54,301 nucleotides of DNA, taken from RGIG4708 sp045633845 (GTDB lineage Bacteria; Bacillota; Clostridia; UMGS1810). The notes under the pieces are model-generated. The model did no database searches. It saw only the letters and a program-made list of their open reading frames with translations, and was not told where the DNA came from. Position 1 is the first letter of the stretch, and each line of letters starts with the position of its first letter. Made by a program: the position numbers and the translations under genes. Location of the stretch: positions 1 through 54,301 of the forward strand of contig JAZQZC010000021.1 of assembly GCA_045633845.1 (NCBI GenBank). The letters run 5' to 3'. Shown piece by piece: positions 24,594 through 34,382 of this stretch.

Positions 24594-26060
24594 TTAATCT
24601 ATTTGCAGTAACTCTTTGTATACGCCGTTGTACAGCTCTGCAGGAGTTTTCCAGCTACTGTCGTAGCGCATAATTTTTGCTTTGAATTTGTTTAATTTGT
24701 CTTTATCATAGTAGAAGTTTACTGCGCGCTCTACGGCATTAAGCATATCGTGAGCATTATAGGTTTTAAATGTAAAGCCTCTGCCGTCAAGTGTTTCGGT
24801 ATTTATAGCCGGCACTGTGTCAAAAAGACCGCCTGTTTCACGCACAATCGGAATTGTGCCATATCTCATAGCAATAAGCTGCGACAGTCCGCAAGGCTCT
24901 GATTTTGACGGCATAAGGAAAAAGTCTGACCCTGCATAAATCTGATTTGCAAGCGCTGCATTAAATGTAATGCTTGCGCTCATTCTGTCGTGGCGGGTGT
25001 AGTCGAGAAATTTAAACATATCCTCGTACTTTTTGTCACCTGTACCAAGCACCACAAACTGAATGCCCAGGTCAAGCATCTGATTTGCAACAGTTTCCAC
25101 AAGCTCTAAGCCCTTGTGGTCGACAAGGCGTGACACCATTGCCACAACTGGTACATCGGAATTAACGGGGAGCCCAAGCATTTTTTGTAGCTCCTCTTTG
25201 CACCTTGCTTTGCCGCCAAGGTCGGCAGGCTTAAAGTTTGCAGGGATTGTTATATCTGTTTCGGGATTGTAAAGCTGTGTGTCAATACCATTTACAATAC
25301 CAAAGGTTTTGTACTCATTTTCGCGCAGAATATCCTCTAAGCCGTGTGCAAAAAATGCGTATTTAAGCTCGTGAGCATATGTTGCCGATACTGTTGTAAC
25401 CTTGTCGGAAAGCACAATTGCCGATTTCATTGCGTTAAACAGGTTGTCAAAGGTGGCAACGTTTTTCCACGACTGGTCAATTCCGAGCACCTCGGGCAAA
25501 AAGTCCATATCCGCCTTGCCCTGATACTCTATGTTGTGAATTGTGTACACTGTGCGAATGTGCTTGTGGCGCTCGCTGTTTTTGTAAAGAGATTTAAGCA
25601 GCAGCGGAATGTATCCTGTCTGCCAGTCGTTGCAGTGTATAATTTCGGGAGTGTAATCGATGTGGTTTAAAAACTCCAGCACTGCCTTTGAAAAGTAAGC
25701 AAATCTTTCGCCGTCATCTGCATAGCCGTAAGGGGCAGCACCGCGGCTGAAATAATGCTCATTGTCAAGGAAGTAATAGGTAAGGTCGGCTCTTTTGTTG
25801 CGGCCTACGCCCTTTGATTTTACTGTTGCTTTAAACACACCTACATACACGCTTCGCCATGCAAGCGGCATATAAAAGCATGTAACATATTCGATGTTGA
25901 AGTTTGGGTTGTTTTTTATGGATGAATAGTACGGAAGTACCACAGATACTTCGTTGCCTTTTATTGCGGTGAGCGCCTGAGGCAGTGCTCCTGCAACGTC
26001 ACCCAATCCACCCGATTTGATAAACGGAGCGGCTTCGCTTGTTGCATATAATATCTTCAT
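24594..26060 (-). CDS. glgA: Glycogen synthase (ADP-glucose)
   Basis: 488 aa GT5 enzyme. N-terminal ADP-glucose-binding KSGGLGDVAGALP, and the C-terminal GT-B signature MPSKSEPCGLSQLIAMRYGTIP. It elongates alpha-1,4-glucan with ADP-glucose supplied by GlgC/GlgD. It follows glgD by 24 nt. Confidence 0.97.
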   Translation of the reverse strand: MKILYATSEAAPFIKSGGLGDVAGALPQALTAIKGNEVSVVLPYYSSIKNNPNFNIEYVTCFYMPLAWRSVYVGVFKATVKSKGVGRNKRADLTYYFLDNEHYFSRGAAPYGYADDGERFAYFSKAVLEFLNHIDYTPEIIHCNDWQTGYIPLLLKSLYKNSERHKHIRTVYTIHNIEYQGKADMDFLPEVLGIDQSWKNVATFDNLFNAMKSAIVLSDKVTTVSATYAHELKYAFFAHGLEDILRENEYKTFGIVNGIDTQLYNPETDITIPANFKPADLGGKARCKEELQKMLGLPVNSDVPVVAMVSRLVDHKGLELVETVANQMLDLGIQFVVLGTGDKKYEDMFKFLDYTRHDRMSASITFNAALANQIYAGSDFFLMPSKSEPCGLSQLIAMRYGTIPIVRETGGLFDTVPAINTETLDGRGFTFKTYNAHDMLNAVERAVNFYYDKDKLNKFKAKIMRYDSSWKTPAELYNGVYKELLQID

Positions 26061-26084
26061 TTGTTTCGCCCTTTCTGTTATTTT

Positions 26085-27203
26085 TTAAACGGTTTTTCCT
26101 TTATGAACAATTACAGGCACAGCAGATGCACCAATAAGTGTAGATGCAGGAGAAATAGTAACATTTTTGTCAACTATTGCGTACTCAATCTGAGCGTCGG
26201 CGCCAACTCTGGTGCCCTGCATAACAATTGAGTTTTTGATTGTTGCGCCTTTTTCTACAACCACGTCACGGAAAAGCACAGAGTTTTCTACCTTGCCGTA
26301 AATCTGGCAGCCGTCTGCAATAATGCAGTCGTTAACAACCGAATCTTCACTGTAATAGCTTGGTATTTCGTCTCTGATTTTTGTGTAAATAGGTGCATCG
26401 CTTTTGAATATGTCGGCACGAACGTCGGCATCTGTAAGCTTAAAGTTGTTTTTAAAGTACGAAAGCGTATTGTGGTTGCGCAGCACTGTACCTTCAAACT
26501 TGTATGCATTGATAGTAATGGCACCTTCGTTAAAGCGTGAGAGTAGATAGTCCTTTTCAAAGCTGTATCTGCCTCGTGACACGTAGTTGTTGATAATATT
26601 GATAAGTGTTTTTCTGCCAATTATAAACATACCCATACCAACAAGGGGATTGCCTTCAAGCATATAGCCTATTGAAATATCGGTAACTTTGCCGTTCTGG
26701 TCTGCCTCAATAATAAAGTCATTGTCGTCACATTCGTAATTCTTTATTTCGGAGTTTGCAATAACTGTTACGTCTGCCCCCGATTCTATATGCGAAGTAA
26801 GAGCAAGGTCGTAGTCGATGTTGCAAATTACAGTTGTGTCACACATAAGTACATAGTCAGGCTTTGTGGTATTGAGGAAGGTGATAGCGTTGCTGAGTGC
26901 TTCAAGGTTACCTCTGTACACATTTGTTACGCCTGTGCCGAAAGGGGGGAGAATAAACAGGTTTGCATTTTTTCGGTTAAGATCCCATTCGGTACCACCG
27001 CCTACGTGGTCCATAAGTGACTGATAGTTGTATTTTGTTATAACACCGATGTTGTTAACACCTGAATTAACCATGTTTGAAAGCACAAAATCAACAAAGC
27101 GGTATCTGCCGCCAAAAGGCATCGAAGCCACTGTTCTGTGCATTGTAAGCTCGCCCATAGCTGTGTCATATATATTAGAAAAAATAATTCCACTCATTTT
27201 CAT
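26085..27203 (-). CDS. glgD: GlgD, regulatory subunit of ADP-glucose pyrophosphorylase
   Basis: 372 aa from the ATG at 27203. An ATG at 27212 is only 2 nt from the AAGGAG that overlaps the glgC stop, so the later one is preferred; this is not certain. Nucleotidyltransferase fold with an altered N-terminal loop (IYDTAMGELTMHRTVASMPFGGRYR), lacking the GGxGxR loop of GlgC, plus a C-terminal left-handed beta-helix. In Firmicutes GlgD forms a hetero-oligomer with GlgC and changes its activity. Confidence 0.93.
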   Translation of the reverse strand: MKMSGIIFSNIYDTAMGELTMHRTVASMPFGGRYRFVDFVLSNMVNSGVNNIGVITKYNYQSLMDHVGGGTEWDLNRKNANLFILPPFGTGVTNVYRGNLEALSNAITFLNTTKPDYVLMCDTTVICNIDYDLALTSHIESGADVTVIANSEIKNYECDDNDFIIEADQNGKVTDISIGYMLEGNPLVGMGMFIIGRKTLINIINNYVSRGRYSFEKDYLLSRFNEGAITINAYKFEGTVLRNHNTLSYFKNNFKLTDADVRADIFKSDAPIYTKIRDEIPSYYSEDSVVNDCIIADGCQIYGKVENSVLFRDVVVEKGATIKNSIVMQGTRVGADAQIEYAIVDKNVTISPASTLIGASAVPVIVHKGKTV

Positions 27204-27218
27204 AACGGTCATCTCTCC

Positions 27219-28391
27219 TTATTTAACAATGGTTTTGCCGTCGGGCACGTTAACACCTTTGCCCACAACGCATATTTCGGGCTGTGCATCGCCCTCGGGG
27301 AAAATGCCCACAGATGCATCTCTGCCAACGATACATTCTTCACCGATGATTGCATATCTTACAACGGCATCTTTTTTGATTACGGCATTTGGCATTATTA
27401 CGCTGTTTATTACCTGTGCACCTTCTTCTACGGTGCAGCCTGTAGAAACAACGGAATTGTCAATGCTGCCGTCTATTGTGCAGCCCTCTGCAACAAGAGA
27501 GTTTTTGATAGATGATTTTGATGAAATAAAGCTCGAGGGGCGGGCAGAATTACGTGCATAAATTTTAAAGTCAGGGTCACGCAGATTAATGGGCACTCTT
27601 GGGTCGAGCAGGTCCATATTTGCTTCCCACAGGCTGTAAATGGTACCAACATCCTTCCAGTAGCCGTCAAACTGATAGGCAAACATTCTCTTGCCGTCAG
27701 ACAGCATTTTTGGAATAATATTTTTACCAAAATCGTTTGAGGAAGTCTTGTCTGCCTCATCCTCGATAAGATATTTGCGAAGCACATCCCAGTCAAAAAG
27801 GTATACACCCATAGATGCTTTTGTGCTTTTTGGATTTGCAGGCTTTTCTTCAAATTCGTATATGGAGTTGTCGTCGTTTGTATTCATAATGCCAAATCTT
27901 GACGCCTCGGAAAGAGGCACGTCAAGAACGGCTATTGTACATTCTGCTTTTGTCTTTTTGTGGTAGGCGAGCATCTTTGCATAATCTGCTTTGTATATGT
28001 GGTCGCCCGAAAGCACAAGCACAAATTTTGGATTGTACGAATCTATAAAGCCTATGTTCTGATATATTGCATTGGCAGTGCCCTTGTACCATTCGCTGTT
28101 GTCGCTCTTTGCGTATGGCGGGAGCACGTGTACACCGCCGTAGTTGCGGCTGAGGCCCCACGGAGCGCCGTTACCCACATAGTCGTTGAGTTCGAGAGGC
28201 TGATACTGGGTCATAATACCCACCGTGTCGATGTCTGAGTTGACACAGTTGGAAAGAGGAAAATCGATAATACGATACTTTCCGCCAAAAGGTACCGCAG
28301 GCTTTGCTGTGTTTTCGGTAAGCACCTTGAGTCTGCTGCCCTGACCTCCTGCCAACAACATGGCAATACATTCTTTGCGTTTTTTATACAT
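27219..28391 (-). CDS. glgC: Glucose-1-phosphate adenylyltransferase
   Basis: 390 aa. Catalytic loop AMLLAGGQGSRLKVLTENTAKPAVPFGGKYR region at residues about 10-39, the family's SGDHIYKADY, and hexapeptide repeats at the C-terminus. It makes ADP-glucose from glucose-1-phosphate and ATP, the committed step of glycogen synthesis. AAGGAGG upstream. Its stop overlaps the glgD ribosome binding site. Confidence 0.97.
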   Translation of the reverse strand: MYKKRKECIAMLLAGGQGSRLKVLTENTAKPAVPFGGKYRIIDFPLSNCVNSDIDTVGIMTQYQPLELNDYVGNGAPWGLSRNYGGVHVLPPYAKSDNSEWYKGTANAIYQNIGFIDSYNPKFVLVLSGDHIYKADYAKMLAYHKKTKAECTIAVLDVPLSEASRFGIMNTNDDNSIYEFEEKPANPKSTKASMGVYLFDWDVLRKYLIEDEADKTSSNDFGKNIIPKMLSDGKRMFAYQFDGYWKDVGTIYSLWEANMDLLDPRVPINLRDPDFKIYARNSARPSSFISSKSSIKNSLVAEGCTIDGSIDNSVVSTGCTVEEGAQVINSVIMPNAVIKKDAVVRYAIIGEECIVGRDASVGIFPEGDAQPEICVVGKGVNVPDGKTIVK

Positions 28392-28419
28392 AATACAGAC
28401 CTCCTTGGAATAACGATTG

Positions 28420-30300
28420 TTATTCCTTTATTATATAATAAGACGTTGACATTGCAGGAATGGAAAGCTCTATGCTTTGCTCGTATCCGTGCATCGGTAT
28501 TTTTTTGGATTTTACCGATGCAAGGCGGGCGCTTTTGCCTCCGTAGCCTGCTTTGTCACTCGAAAAAACACATTTGTACGTACCCTCATCCGGTACTCCG
28601 ATGCGGTAATTTTCACGTTTTACAGGGCAGAAGTTGCACACGACAACAACCTTTTCGCCCTTTTTGTTAATTCGCATAAACGAAATTATGCTTTTTTGGT
28701 AATCGTCAAGGCTTATCCACTTAAAGCCGTTCCAGTCGGTGTCATTCTCCCACAATGCCGAATGCTCAAGATAAAACTTGTTGAGGTCACTTACAAATTT
28801 TTGCATTTGCCGATGATTAGGGTAATCAAGGAGCATCCAGTCAAGCTGCTGGGAGTAGTTCCATTCTATAAACTGAGCAAATTCACCGCCCATAAACATT
28901 AATTTTTTTCCCGGGTGAGCCATCATATATCCGTAAAATGCACGGAGATTATGGAATTTGTCGTCGTATTCGCCTGGCATTTTGCCAATCAGCGAGCATT
29001 TGCCGTGTACCACCTCATCGTGAGAGAGAGGCAGTACAAAATTTTCCGAAAAGGCATATGTGAGCGAGAACGTAAGGTTGTTGTGCTTGCCGCTTCTAAA
29101 CAGCGGGTCGGTAGACATATAGTCAAGCATATCGTTCATCCATCCCATATTCCACTTAAAGTTAAAGCCGAGGCCTCCGTCAAATGCAGGCTTTGTAATC
29201 ATCGGGAATGCAGTTGATTCCTCTGCAATCATAAGCACACTGGGATTGTATTCAAATGAGGCTGCGTTGAGCTTTTTTAAAAAGTCTATTGCCTCAAGGT
29301 TGTAGTTACCTCCACCGATGTTTGCGCGCCACTGTCCGTCTTTTTTGCCGTAGTCAAGGTACAGCATAGATGCAACAGCGTCAACACGTATGCCGTCTAT
29401 GTGATACACCTTTTGCCAGAATATTACGTTTGATATAAGGAATGATATAACCTCGTATCTGCTGTAGTCAAATATTCTTGTATTCCAGTCGGGGTGCTCC
29501 CATTTGAGCGGGTCGGAGTATTCGTAGCAGCATTTGCCGTCAAATTCCATAAGTCCGTTTTCGTCTTTTGGAAAGTGTGCGCCAACCCAGTCAAGAATAA
29601 CACCGATGCCGCCTGCGTGGCATATGTCCACAAATTTTGCAAAATCCTCGGGAGTTCCGTAGCGAGATGTAGGTGCATAGTAACCTGTTACCTGATATCC
29701 CCATGATGGGTCATAGGGGTATTCGGACACAGGCATAATTTCTATATGGGTATAGCCCATTTTTTTAACATAAGGAACCAGTTTTTTTGCAAGGTCTACA
29801 TAGTTGTAGTAGTTGCCGTCTTTATGCAGCATCCACGAGCCCAGGTGAACCTCATATATGTTGAGAGGCTGTTCCATATGATTTTTTTTGCGGTTTTGCT
29901 TAAGATACTCGTTGTCTGTCCACTTGTAGCAGCTTGTGTCATATATTTTTGACGCATTGTCGGGGCGTGTACACATATGGAACCCATAAGGGTCGCTTTT
30001 TAATTTGTACTCGTCGTTTTGCGTGAGTATGCAATATTTGTAATTATCGTAAATTTTTGCATTTTTAATTTCAACTTCCCACACATCGCGGTACTTTTTT
30101 TCCATTACATCTGCTTGCTTGTCCCAGTTGTTAAAGTCCCCCGCAACACTTACACTTTTTGCATTGGGTGCCCACACGCGGAACACATATCCGTTTTTTG
30201 TTTTATGGCAGCCCATAAACTCAAACGCATCTGTACTGTCGCCTTTTAAAAAGCTGTCTATTTGTTCAACTATTGTCAATTTTTTGCTTTTGCTTGCCAT
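28420..30300 (-). CDS. glgB: 1,4-alpha-glucan branching enzyme
   Basis: 626 aa from the ATG at 30300 (AAAGGGA upstream); an in-frame start 39 nt earlier lacks a site. N-terminal CBM48 domain (VFRVWAPNAKSVSVAGDFNNW), GH13 barrel with nucleophile Asp (GIRVDAVASMLYLDY), acid/base Glu (IAEEST) and the third Asp (LPLSHDEVVHGK), and a C-terminal beta domain. It introduces alpha-1,6 branches into glycogen. It is the first gene of the operon glgB-C-D-A-P-GH13. I could not assign a convincing promoter in the 96-nt gap upstream. Confidence 0.97.
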   Translation of the reverse strand: MASKSKKLTIVEQIDSFLKGDSTDAFEFMGCHKTKNGYVFRVWAPNAKSVSVAGDFNNWDKQADVMEKKYRDVWEVEIKNAKIYDNYKYCILTQNDEYKLKSDPYGFHMCTRPDNASKIYDTSCYKWTDNEYLKQNRKKNHMEQPLNIYEVHLGSWMLHKDGNYYNYVDLAKKLVPYVKKMGYTHIEIMPVSEYPYDPSWGYQVTGYYAPTSRYGTPEDFAKFVDICHAGGIGVILDWVGAHFPKDENGLMEFDGKCCYEYSDPLKWEHPDWNTRIFDYSRYEVISFLISNVIFWQKVYHIDGIRVDAVASMLYLDYGKKDGQWRANIGGGNYNLEAIDFLKKLNAASFEYNPSVLMIAEESTAFPMITKPAFDGGLGFNFKWNMGWMNDMLDYMSTDPLFRSGKHNNLTFSLTYAFSENFVLPLSHDEVVHGKCSLIGKMPGEYDDKFHNLRAFYGYMMAHPGKKLMFMGGEFAQFIEWNYSQQLDWMLLDYPNHRQMQKFVSDLNKFYLEHSALWENDTDWNGFKWISLDDYQKSIISFMRINKKGEKVVVVCNFCPVKRENYRIGVPDEGTYKCVFSSDKAGYGGKSARLASVKSKKIPMHGYEQSIELSIPAMSTSYYIIKE

Positions 30301-30353
30301 AAAAACATCCCTTTCTGTTGTAATAGTGCAAATGTACATAAGCTGTTATAACA

Positions 30354-30385
30354 TTTAAGGCATATAAATAATTATATGCCTTAAA
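30354..30385 (-). terminator. Possible terminator between the deacetylase gene and glgB
   Basis: Perfect 13-bp AT-rich stem (30354-30366 with 30373-30385), 6-nt loop, but only a weak T run, so read-through into glgB is possible. Confidence 0.5.
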
Positions 30386-30396
30386 GTGAAAATAAA

Positions 30397-31935
30397 TTAC
30401 TGTGGTGTATATTTTGAATTATAAATAGGCATGAATACATAGTTTTTGCTTTTTAAATATTCTATAACCTGCGGCAGTGTATCTGCAGTAACCTGCTTTG
30501 CACCTGCATCGTGCATAAGCACAACTATGTCCTCTGTTCTTCCGTTATTTGTGCTTTCCTTAAGCTCGTTCATAAGGTATTCACTGTCGGGGTTTTCAAC
30601 CTCGCCTGCACTGTCACCTGTGAGTGAGTTCCAGTTGATATACTGATATCCCTCGGAGTTGATGTTGTATGTGTACCAGCTTGCAGGCTGACCAAACATA
30701 CCTCCCGGAAATCTGAAAATCTTGTTTGGATAATCCTTGCCCAAAATATTGTTTATTGCATTTTTGCAGGCATTAAGCTCGCTGTCAAAGGAGTAGTCGT
30801 CGGAGTATAAATAATCATAATTGTGAGAGTACGAGTGGTTTCCGATTGAATGTCCTTCTGCTTCCATTCTTTTTATAAGGTCGGGATAACTTTCTGCATT
30901 CTGACCAACTACAAAAAATGTGGCTTTTACGTCGTACTGCTTTAATATGTCAAGAACCTTGCCCGTAACCTCGGCGCTTGGGCCATCGTCAAAGGTGAGA
31001 TAGCAGGTTTTTACATAATCGTATTTGTAAATGTTTGGAACCTCATAATTTGACGGCACATATGCATTTGCCGCGGCATTGTGCTCTGCCTCCTGCCTTG
31101 CTGCTGCATTTTTTGCCAAAATATCCTCAGGCACCTCGGGGTAAATATAATCTTCGGCGGGATATTGAGTGGAAAGTGCTGCATTAAGTGCAGTAAGCTC
31201 TGCGTGGTACTTGGTAGTGTATTTGTATCCTACAAAACCGATTGCGCAAATTACCACAAACAAAAGTGCTGTCTTTGCCACAACTGCAACCACATCGCCT
31301 GGCGAAATTTTTGGTCTTTCTTTTTTTGGCTTTTCTGCCTTGGGCTTTGGAGCAGGCTTCGGCTTTTCAATTTTTACCTGTTTTGGCTCGGGCTTGATTT
31401 GGGTATCAACCGAGGCTTTTTCTTCTTTGACAGGTTGTCCATACTGCTGCTCAGTCCGTTGTTCAGGTTGAGGCATTTCGGTTGGTGTGTTTTTTCGCTC
31501 GGGTTGAGTTTCAACAGGCTTTTGTGCAATTTCTTCCGATACCTCTATTTTTTGTTTAATATCCGAAAACACAACCTGTCCATCAATTATGGGTCGCACC
31601 TTACCTTCGGCTTTTACACCTGTAAGGTCGGGCTTTTCAATAGGGTCGGGTCGGCGCACTGCCGGACCGGACACTACTGCAGCTTTTGTATATTCGGGTT
31701 TTACTTCGGTAAATGAGTTTTTGTATTCGCTGTCATGGGCAAAGCGGATAGTTCCTGCAGGCCCTTGAGGGCGATTGGGTTCTTTTGTTGGTTTTTCGTT
31801 TTTTACCACAGGTTTTATTTCGCAAACCGGCGTGGAAAATGTGGATTTAACTGACGGAGCAAAAGTGATTTTTTTGTCTGAATTTTTGGATGCATATCTT
31901 TTTATATATGTTTTTTTTGATTTAAAAAGTGACAT
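30397..31935 (-). CDS. Membrane-anchored polysaccharide deacetylase (NodB domain)
   Basis: 512 aa from the ATG at 31935 (AGGAGG 9 nt upstream; an adjacent GTG is possible). Order: a long disordered cytoplasmic part rich in Lys, Pro and Glu (1-210, with a K/P repeat stretch near 185-210), one membrane helix (about 217-240), then an extracellular NodB domain (about 305-505) with the metal-binding TFDDGP and HSYSH motifs and the RFPGG motif. Family members deacetylate peptidoglycan GlcNAc or MurNAc or other polymers. The long cytoplasmic N-terminus is unusual for this family and could dock a kinase or division protein. Confidence 0.9.
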   Translation of the reverse strand: MSLFKSKKTYIKRYASKNSDKKITFAPSVKSTFSTPVCEIKPVVKNEKPTKEPNRPQGPAGTIRFAHDSEYKNSFTEVKPEYTKAAVVSGPAVRRPDPIEKPDLTGVKAEGKVRPIIDGQVVFSDIKQKIEVSEEIAQKPVETQPERKNTPTEMPQPEQRTEQQYGQPVKEEKASVDTQIKPEPKQVKIEKPKPAPKPKAEKPKKERPKISPGDVVAVVAKTALLFVVICAIGFVGYKYTTKYHAELTALNAALSTQYPAEDYIYPEVPEDILAKNAAARQEAEHNAAANAYVPSNYEVPNIYKYDYVKTCYLTFDDGPSAEVTGKVLDILKQYDVKATFFVVGQNAESYPDLIKRMEAEGHSIGNHSYSHNYDYLYSDDYSFDSELNACKNAINNILGKDYPNKIFRFPGGMFGQPASWYTYNINSEGYQYINWNSLTGDSAGEVENPDSEYLMNELKESTNNGRTEDIVVLMHDAGAKQVTADTLPQVIEYLKSKNYVFMPIYNSKYTPQ

Positions 31936-31977
31936 CACATTTTTCCTCCTGATTTAGTCTTTAGTATGCCTGATTTT

Positions 31978-32006
31978 ATTATAACTGTTAAACGCTTAAA
32001 AATCAA
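31978..32006 (-). promoter_or_regulatory. SigmaA promoter of the deacetylase gene
   Basis: On the minus strand, TTGATT (32006-32001), 17-nt spacer, TATAAT (31983-31978). Confidence 0.72.
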
Positions 32007-32119
32007 GGTAATTTTTGAGATTTTGCTAAATTTTAATAAGCATAAATGCCTGTTTACAGGTTAATTTAACTAATGATAAAAATTAAATTTTAATCAAAGT
32101 CAAACAAAGGAAGGTGAAT

Positions 32120-33343
32120 ATGAAAAAACTAAAATCAATTTCAAAAATTTTACTGTGCTTATTTGGTGTGGCAGTGTGTGCCCTGGGCGCAAGGATTGGT
32201 TATATATGTGTAAAAATTCCCGACAACGTGTTTGTAATTGAGGGCGAGAGCTACAATTTTGACAAATACGGAGTGCTGTCGGAGCTTTTTTCCCTTAATA
32301 CGCCTGCGGCAAGGGGCGGCGAGGTTAATATTGACGGAAGTGTAAGTACAAGCGGAATGTCTACCATTTCACTTTTGGGTATTGACATAAAAGATGTAAA
32401 TGTTAACACAATACCCAAAAACTCTCTTGTGCCCTGTGGCAACTCCATAGGTGTAAAAATATACGCAGGGGGCATTGTGGTTGTACAAAAAACTCCATTC
32501 GAAAACGAAAGCGGAAAAGCCGCAAGCCCCTGTGAAAAGCTTGATATAAAAAGCGGTGATGTAATAAAGCAGGTAAACGGCAAAAATGTTGATAACATTT
32601 ACGATTTTTGCGAAATTGTGGAAAGCTGCGGCGGCAATAGCGTAAATATTCAGCTTGTACGAAATCAAAAAGCTTATTTCCAAACTGTTACCCCTGTTAT
32701 AGAAAACTCAAGCGGTAAATATAAGGTTGGGCTCACTGTTCGCGACAGCATTGCCGGCATAGGCACACTTACCTACTACTGCCCTGCAAATAACACCTTT
32801 GGCGCTCTCGGTCACGGCATTGAGGGTGACGGAATTTTGTTCCCTGCACAGTCGGGCAGTATCGAAAATGCCAAAATAATAAATGTGGTTAAGGGCAGGC
32901 GCGGTAGCCCTGGCGAAATGCACGGTGCCTTTGCAGGAGGAGAAATACTGGGCGATGTGAGCAAAAACGCAAGCTGCGGAATTTTTGGTACATCCGATAG
33001 TGCATTTTGCAATATGCAAAACGCAATTCCAATAGCTGTAAAAAGTGAAGTTGCAGAGGGTGCTGCATATATTTTGAGCACTGTTGAGGACCAGAATACA
33101 CAACAGTATGATATAGAAATAGAAAAAATTCTCCCTTATGGCTCAGGCGGCAGCAAGGCTATGGTAATCCATATAACAGATGCAGCATTGCTTGCCAAAA
33201 CCGGGGGGATTGTGCAAGGGATGAGCGGTTCACCGATAATTCAAAATGGCAAGCTTATCGGTGCGGTAACGCATGTATTTGTTAATGACCCAACCCGCGG
33301 GTATGGGATATTTATTGAGAATATGCTGGCGGAGGCAAACTAA
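32120..33343 (+). CDS. spoIVB: SpoIVB signalling peptidase (S55)
   Basis: 407 aa from the ATG at 32120 (AAGGAAGGTG upstream). N-terminal membrane anchor (about 8-28), PDZ domain (about 110-185, with LDIKSGDVIKQVNGKNV), and an S55 peptidase domain with catalytic H232 (GHGIEG) and S369 (GMSGSP), close to Bacillus H236/S378. In Bacillus it is secreted by the forespore and triggers pro-sigmaK processing by cleaving SpoIVFA. Its presence argues for real sporulation ability. It is separated from spo0A by 16 kb, though the two are neighbours in most spore formers. No confident sigmaF/G promoter was identified. Confidence 0.95.
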   Translation: MKKLKSISKILLCLFGVAVCALGARIGYICVKIPDNVFVIEGESYNFDKYGVLSELFSLNTPAARGGEVNIDGSVSTSGMSTISLLGIDIKDVNVNTIPKNSLVPCGNSIGVKIYAGGIVVVQKTPFENESGKAASPCEKLDIKSGDVIKQVNGKNVDNIYDFCEIVESCGGNSVNIQLVRNQKAYFQTVTPVIENSSGKYKVGLTVRDSIAGIGTLTYYCPANNTFGALGHGIEGDGILFPAQSGSIENAKIINVVKGRRGSPGEMHGAFAGGEILGDVSKNASCGIFGTSDSAFCNMQNAIPIAVKSEVAEGAAYILSTVEDQNTQQYDIEIEKILPYGSGGSKAMVIHITDAALLAKTGGIVQGMSGSPIIQNGKLIGAVTHVFVNDPTRGYGIFIENMLAEAN

Positions 33344-33372
33344 TTGTTTGAAAATCAAGCTGTCTTTAAAAT

Positions 33373-33410
33373 ACGCAATGCTCTGTTAAAATCGGGCATT
33401 GCGTTTTTTT
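33373..33410 (+). terminator. spoIVB terminator
   Basis: Perfect 9-bp stem (33373-33381 with 33396-33404), 14-nt loop, T7. Its distal arm overlaps the -35 of the next gene. Confidence 0.8.
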
Positions 33411-33427
33411 GTTTTTGCGGGTATAAT
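33399..33427 (+). promoter_or_regulatory. Promoter of the DMT transporter gene
   Basis: TTGCGT (33399-33404), 17-nt spacer, TATAAT (33422-33427). The -35 is within the spoIVB terminator. Confidence 0.6.
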
Positions 33428-33469
33428 TAAGTTACAACAATTGTTTGACTTGTTTTGGGGGTGATGATA

Positions 33470-34312
33470 TTGCAGTATTTGTTACTTGCAGCAGTTGTTA
33501 TATGCATTTCGGTGCAAAATATTTTTCGCAAGCAGTACAATGTAAAAACGCAAACACCAAGCGCATTTTTCTTTTCGCTGGTGTCAACTGTTTTTGCACT
33601 TTTGTTTTTTGTAATATGCTCAAAATTTAAGCTTCAATTCAATATGGCAATTGTACCATATGCCATAGGTTTTGCAGTGTCGTATGGTCTGGCTCTTGCA
33701 GGCAGCCTTCTTGCTATCAAAAACGGCCCTCTTTCAATCACAATGCTTATTACGTCGTATTCTCTTGTTATTCCTGCGTTTTATGGGGTTTTTGCCTATG
33801 GGGATACATTGGGGCTTGTTGGCATAATAGGTCTTGTTTTGCTGCTTGTGTCGCTGCTTTTTATAAACAAAAAAGGCGATAATTCAGGTATGAATATTAA
33901 GTGGCTGATTTGTGTTATATTTGCTTTTGGAGGCAACGGCTTTTGCTCTGTTTTTCAAAAAATGCAGCAGTATGCCTTTGATGGAGCATACAAAAATGAG
34001 TTTATGATAATTTCTCTCGTGTTTTGTGCCTTGTTTATGATAATTGCAACAGTTGCCACAAAAGAAAAACCCGATTTTAAAAATTCTCTTGCTCTTGGAG
34101 CAGGCTGCGGCGTGGCAAATGGAATTGTAAATATGCTTGTAATGGTGCTGGTTGGCAGTGTTCCAAGCATAATACTATACCCGAGCATGGCGGCAGGTGG
34201 TATAGTGATTGGATTTTTGGTAGCGGTGTTTGTATATAAAGAGCAGCTTACAAGGCTGCAGATTGTTGGTTACATAATGGGTACAATATCAGTGGTGTTG
34301 CTCAATTTATAA
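33470..34312 (+). CDS. EamA/DMT-family membrane transporter
   Basis: About 280 aa. The start is taken as TTG 33470 because GGGGGTGAT (33457-33465) is a strong ribosome binding site at the right distance; ATG 33464 lies inside it. About ten hydrophobic helices in two similar halves, the layout of drug/metabolite transporters of the EamA type; the first half ends near the short hydrophilic loop NKKGDNSG. Substrate is unknown (amino acid or metabolite export is typical of the family). It is a single-gene unit between two terminators. Confidence 0.85.
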   Translation: MQYLLLAAVVICISVQNIFRKQYNVKTQTPSAFFFSLVSTVFALLFFVICSKFKLQFNMAIVPYAIGFAVSYGLALAGSLLAIKNGPLSITMLITSYSLVIPAFYGVFAYGDTLGLVGIIGLVLLLVSLLFINKKGDNSGMNIKWLICVIFAFGGNGFCSVFQKMQQYAFDGAYKNEFMIISLVFCALFMIIATVATKEKPDFKNSLALGAGCGVANGIVNMLVMVLVGSVPSIILYPSMAAGGIVIGFLVAVFVYKEQLTRLQIVGYIMGTISVVLLNL

Positions 34313-34318
34313 AAAGTA

Positions 34319-34348
34319 AAAGCAAAGAGTCTTGATACTCTTTGCTTT
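34319..34348. terminator. Bidirectional terminator, DMT transporter / purC
   Basis: Perfect 12-bp stem (34319-34330 with 34337-34348), 6-nt loop, A/T runs on both sides; the genes converge here. Confidence 0.85.
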
Positions 34349-34382
34349 TTAATTTAAAACATTTATTTTTTTTGCCTTTTCC

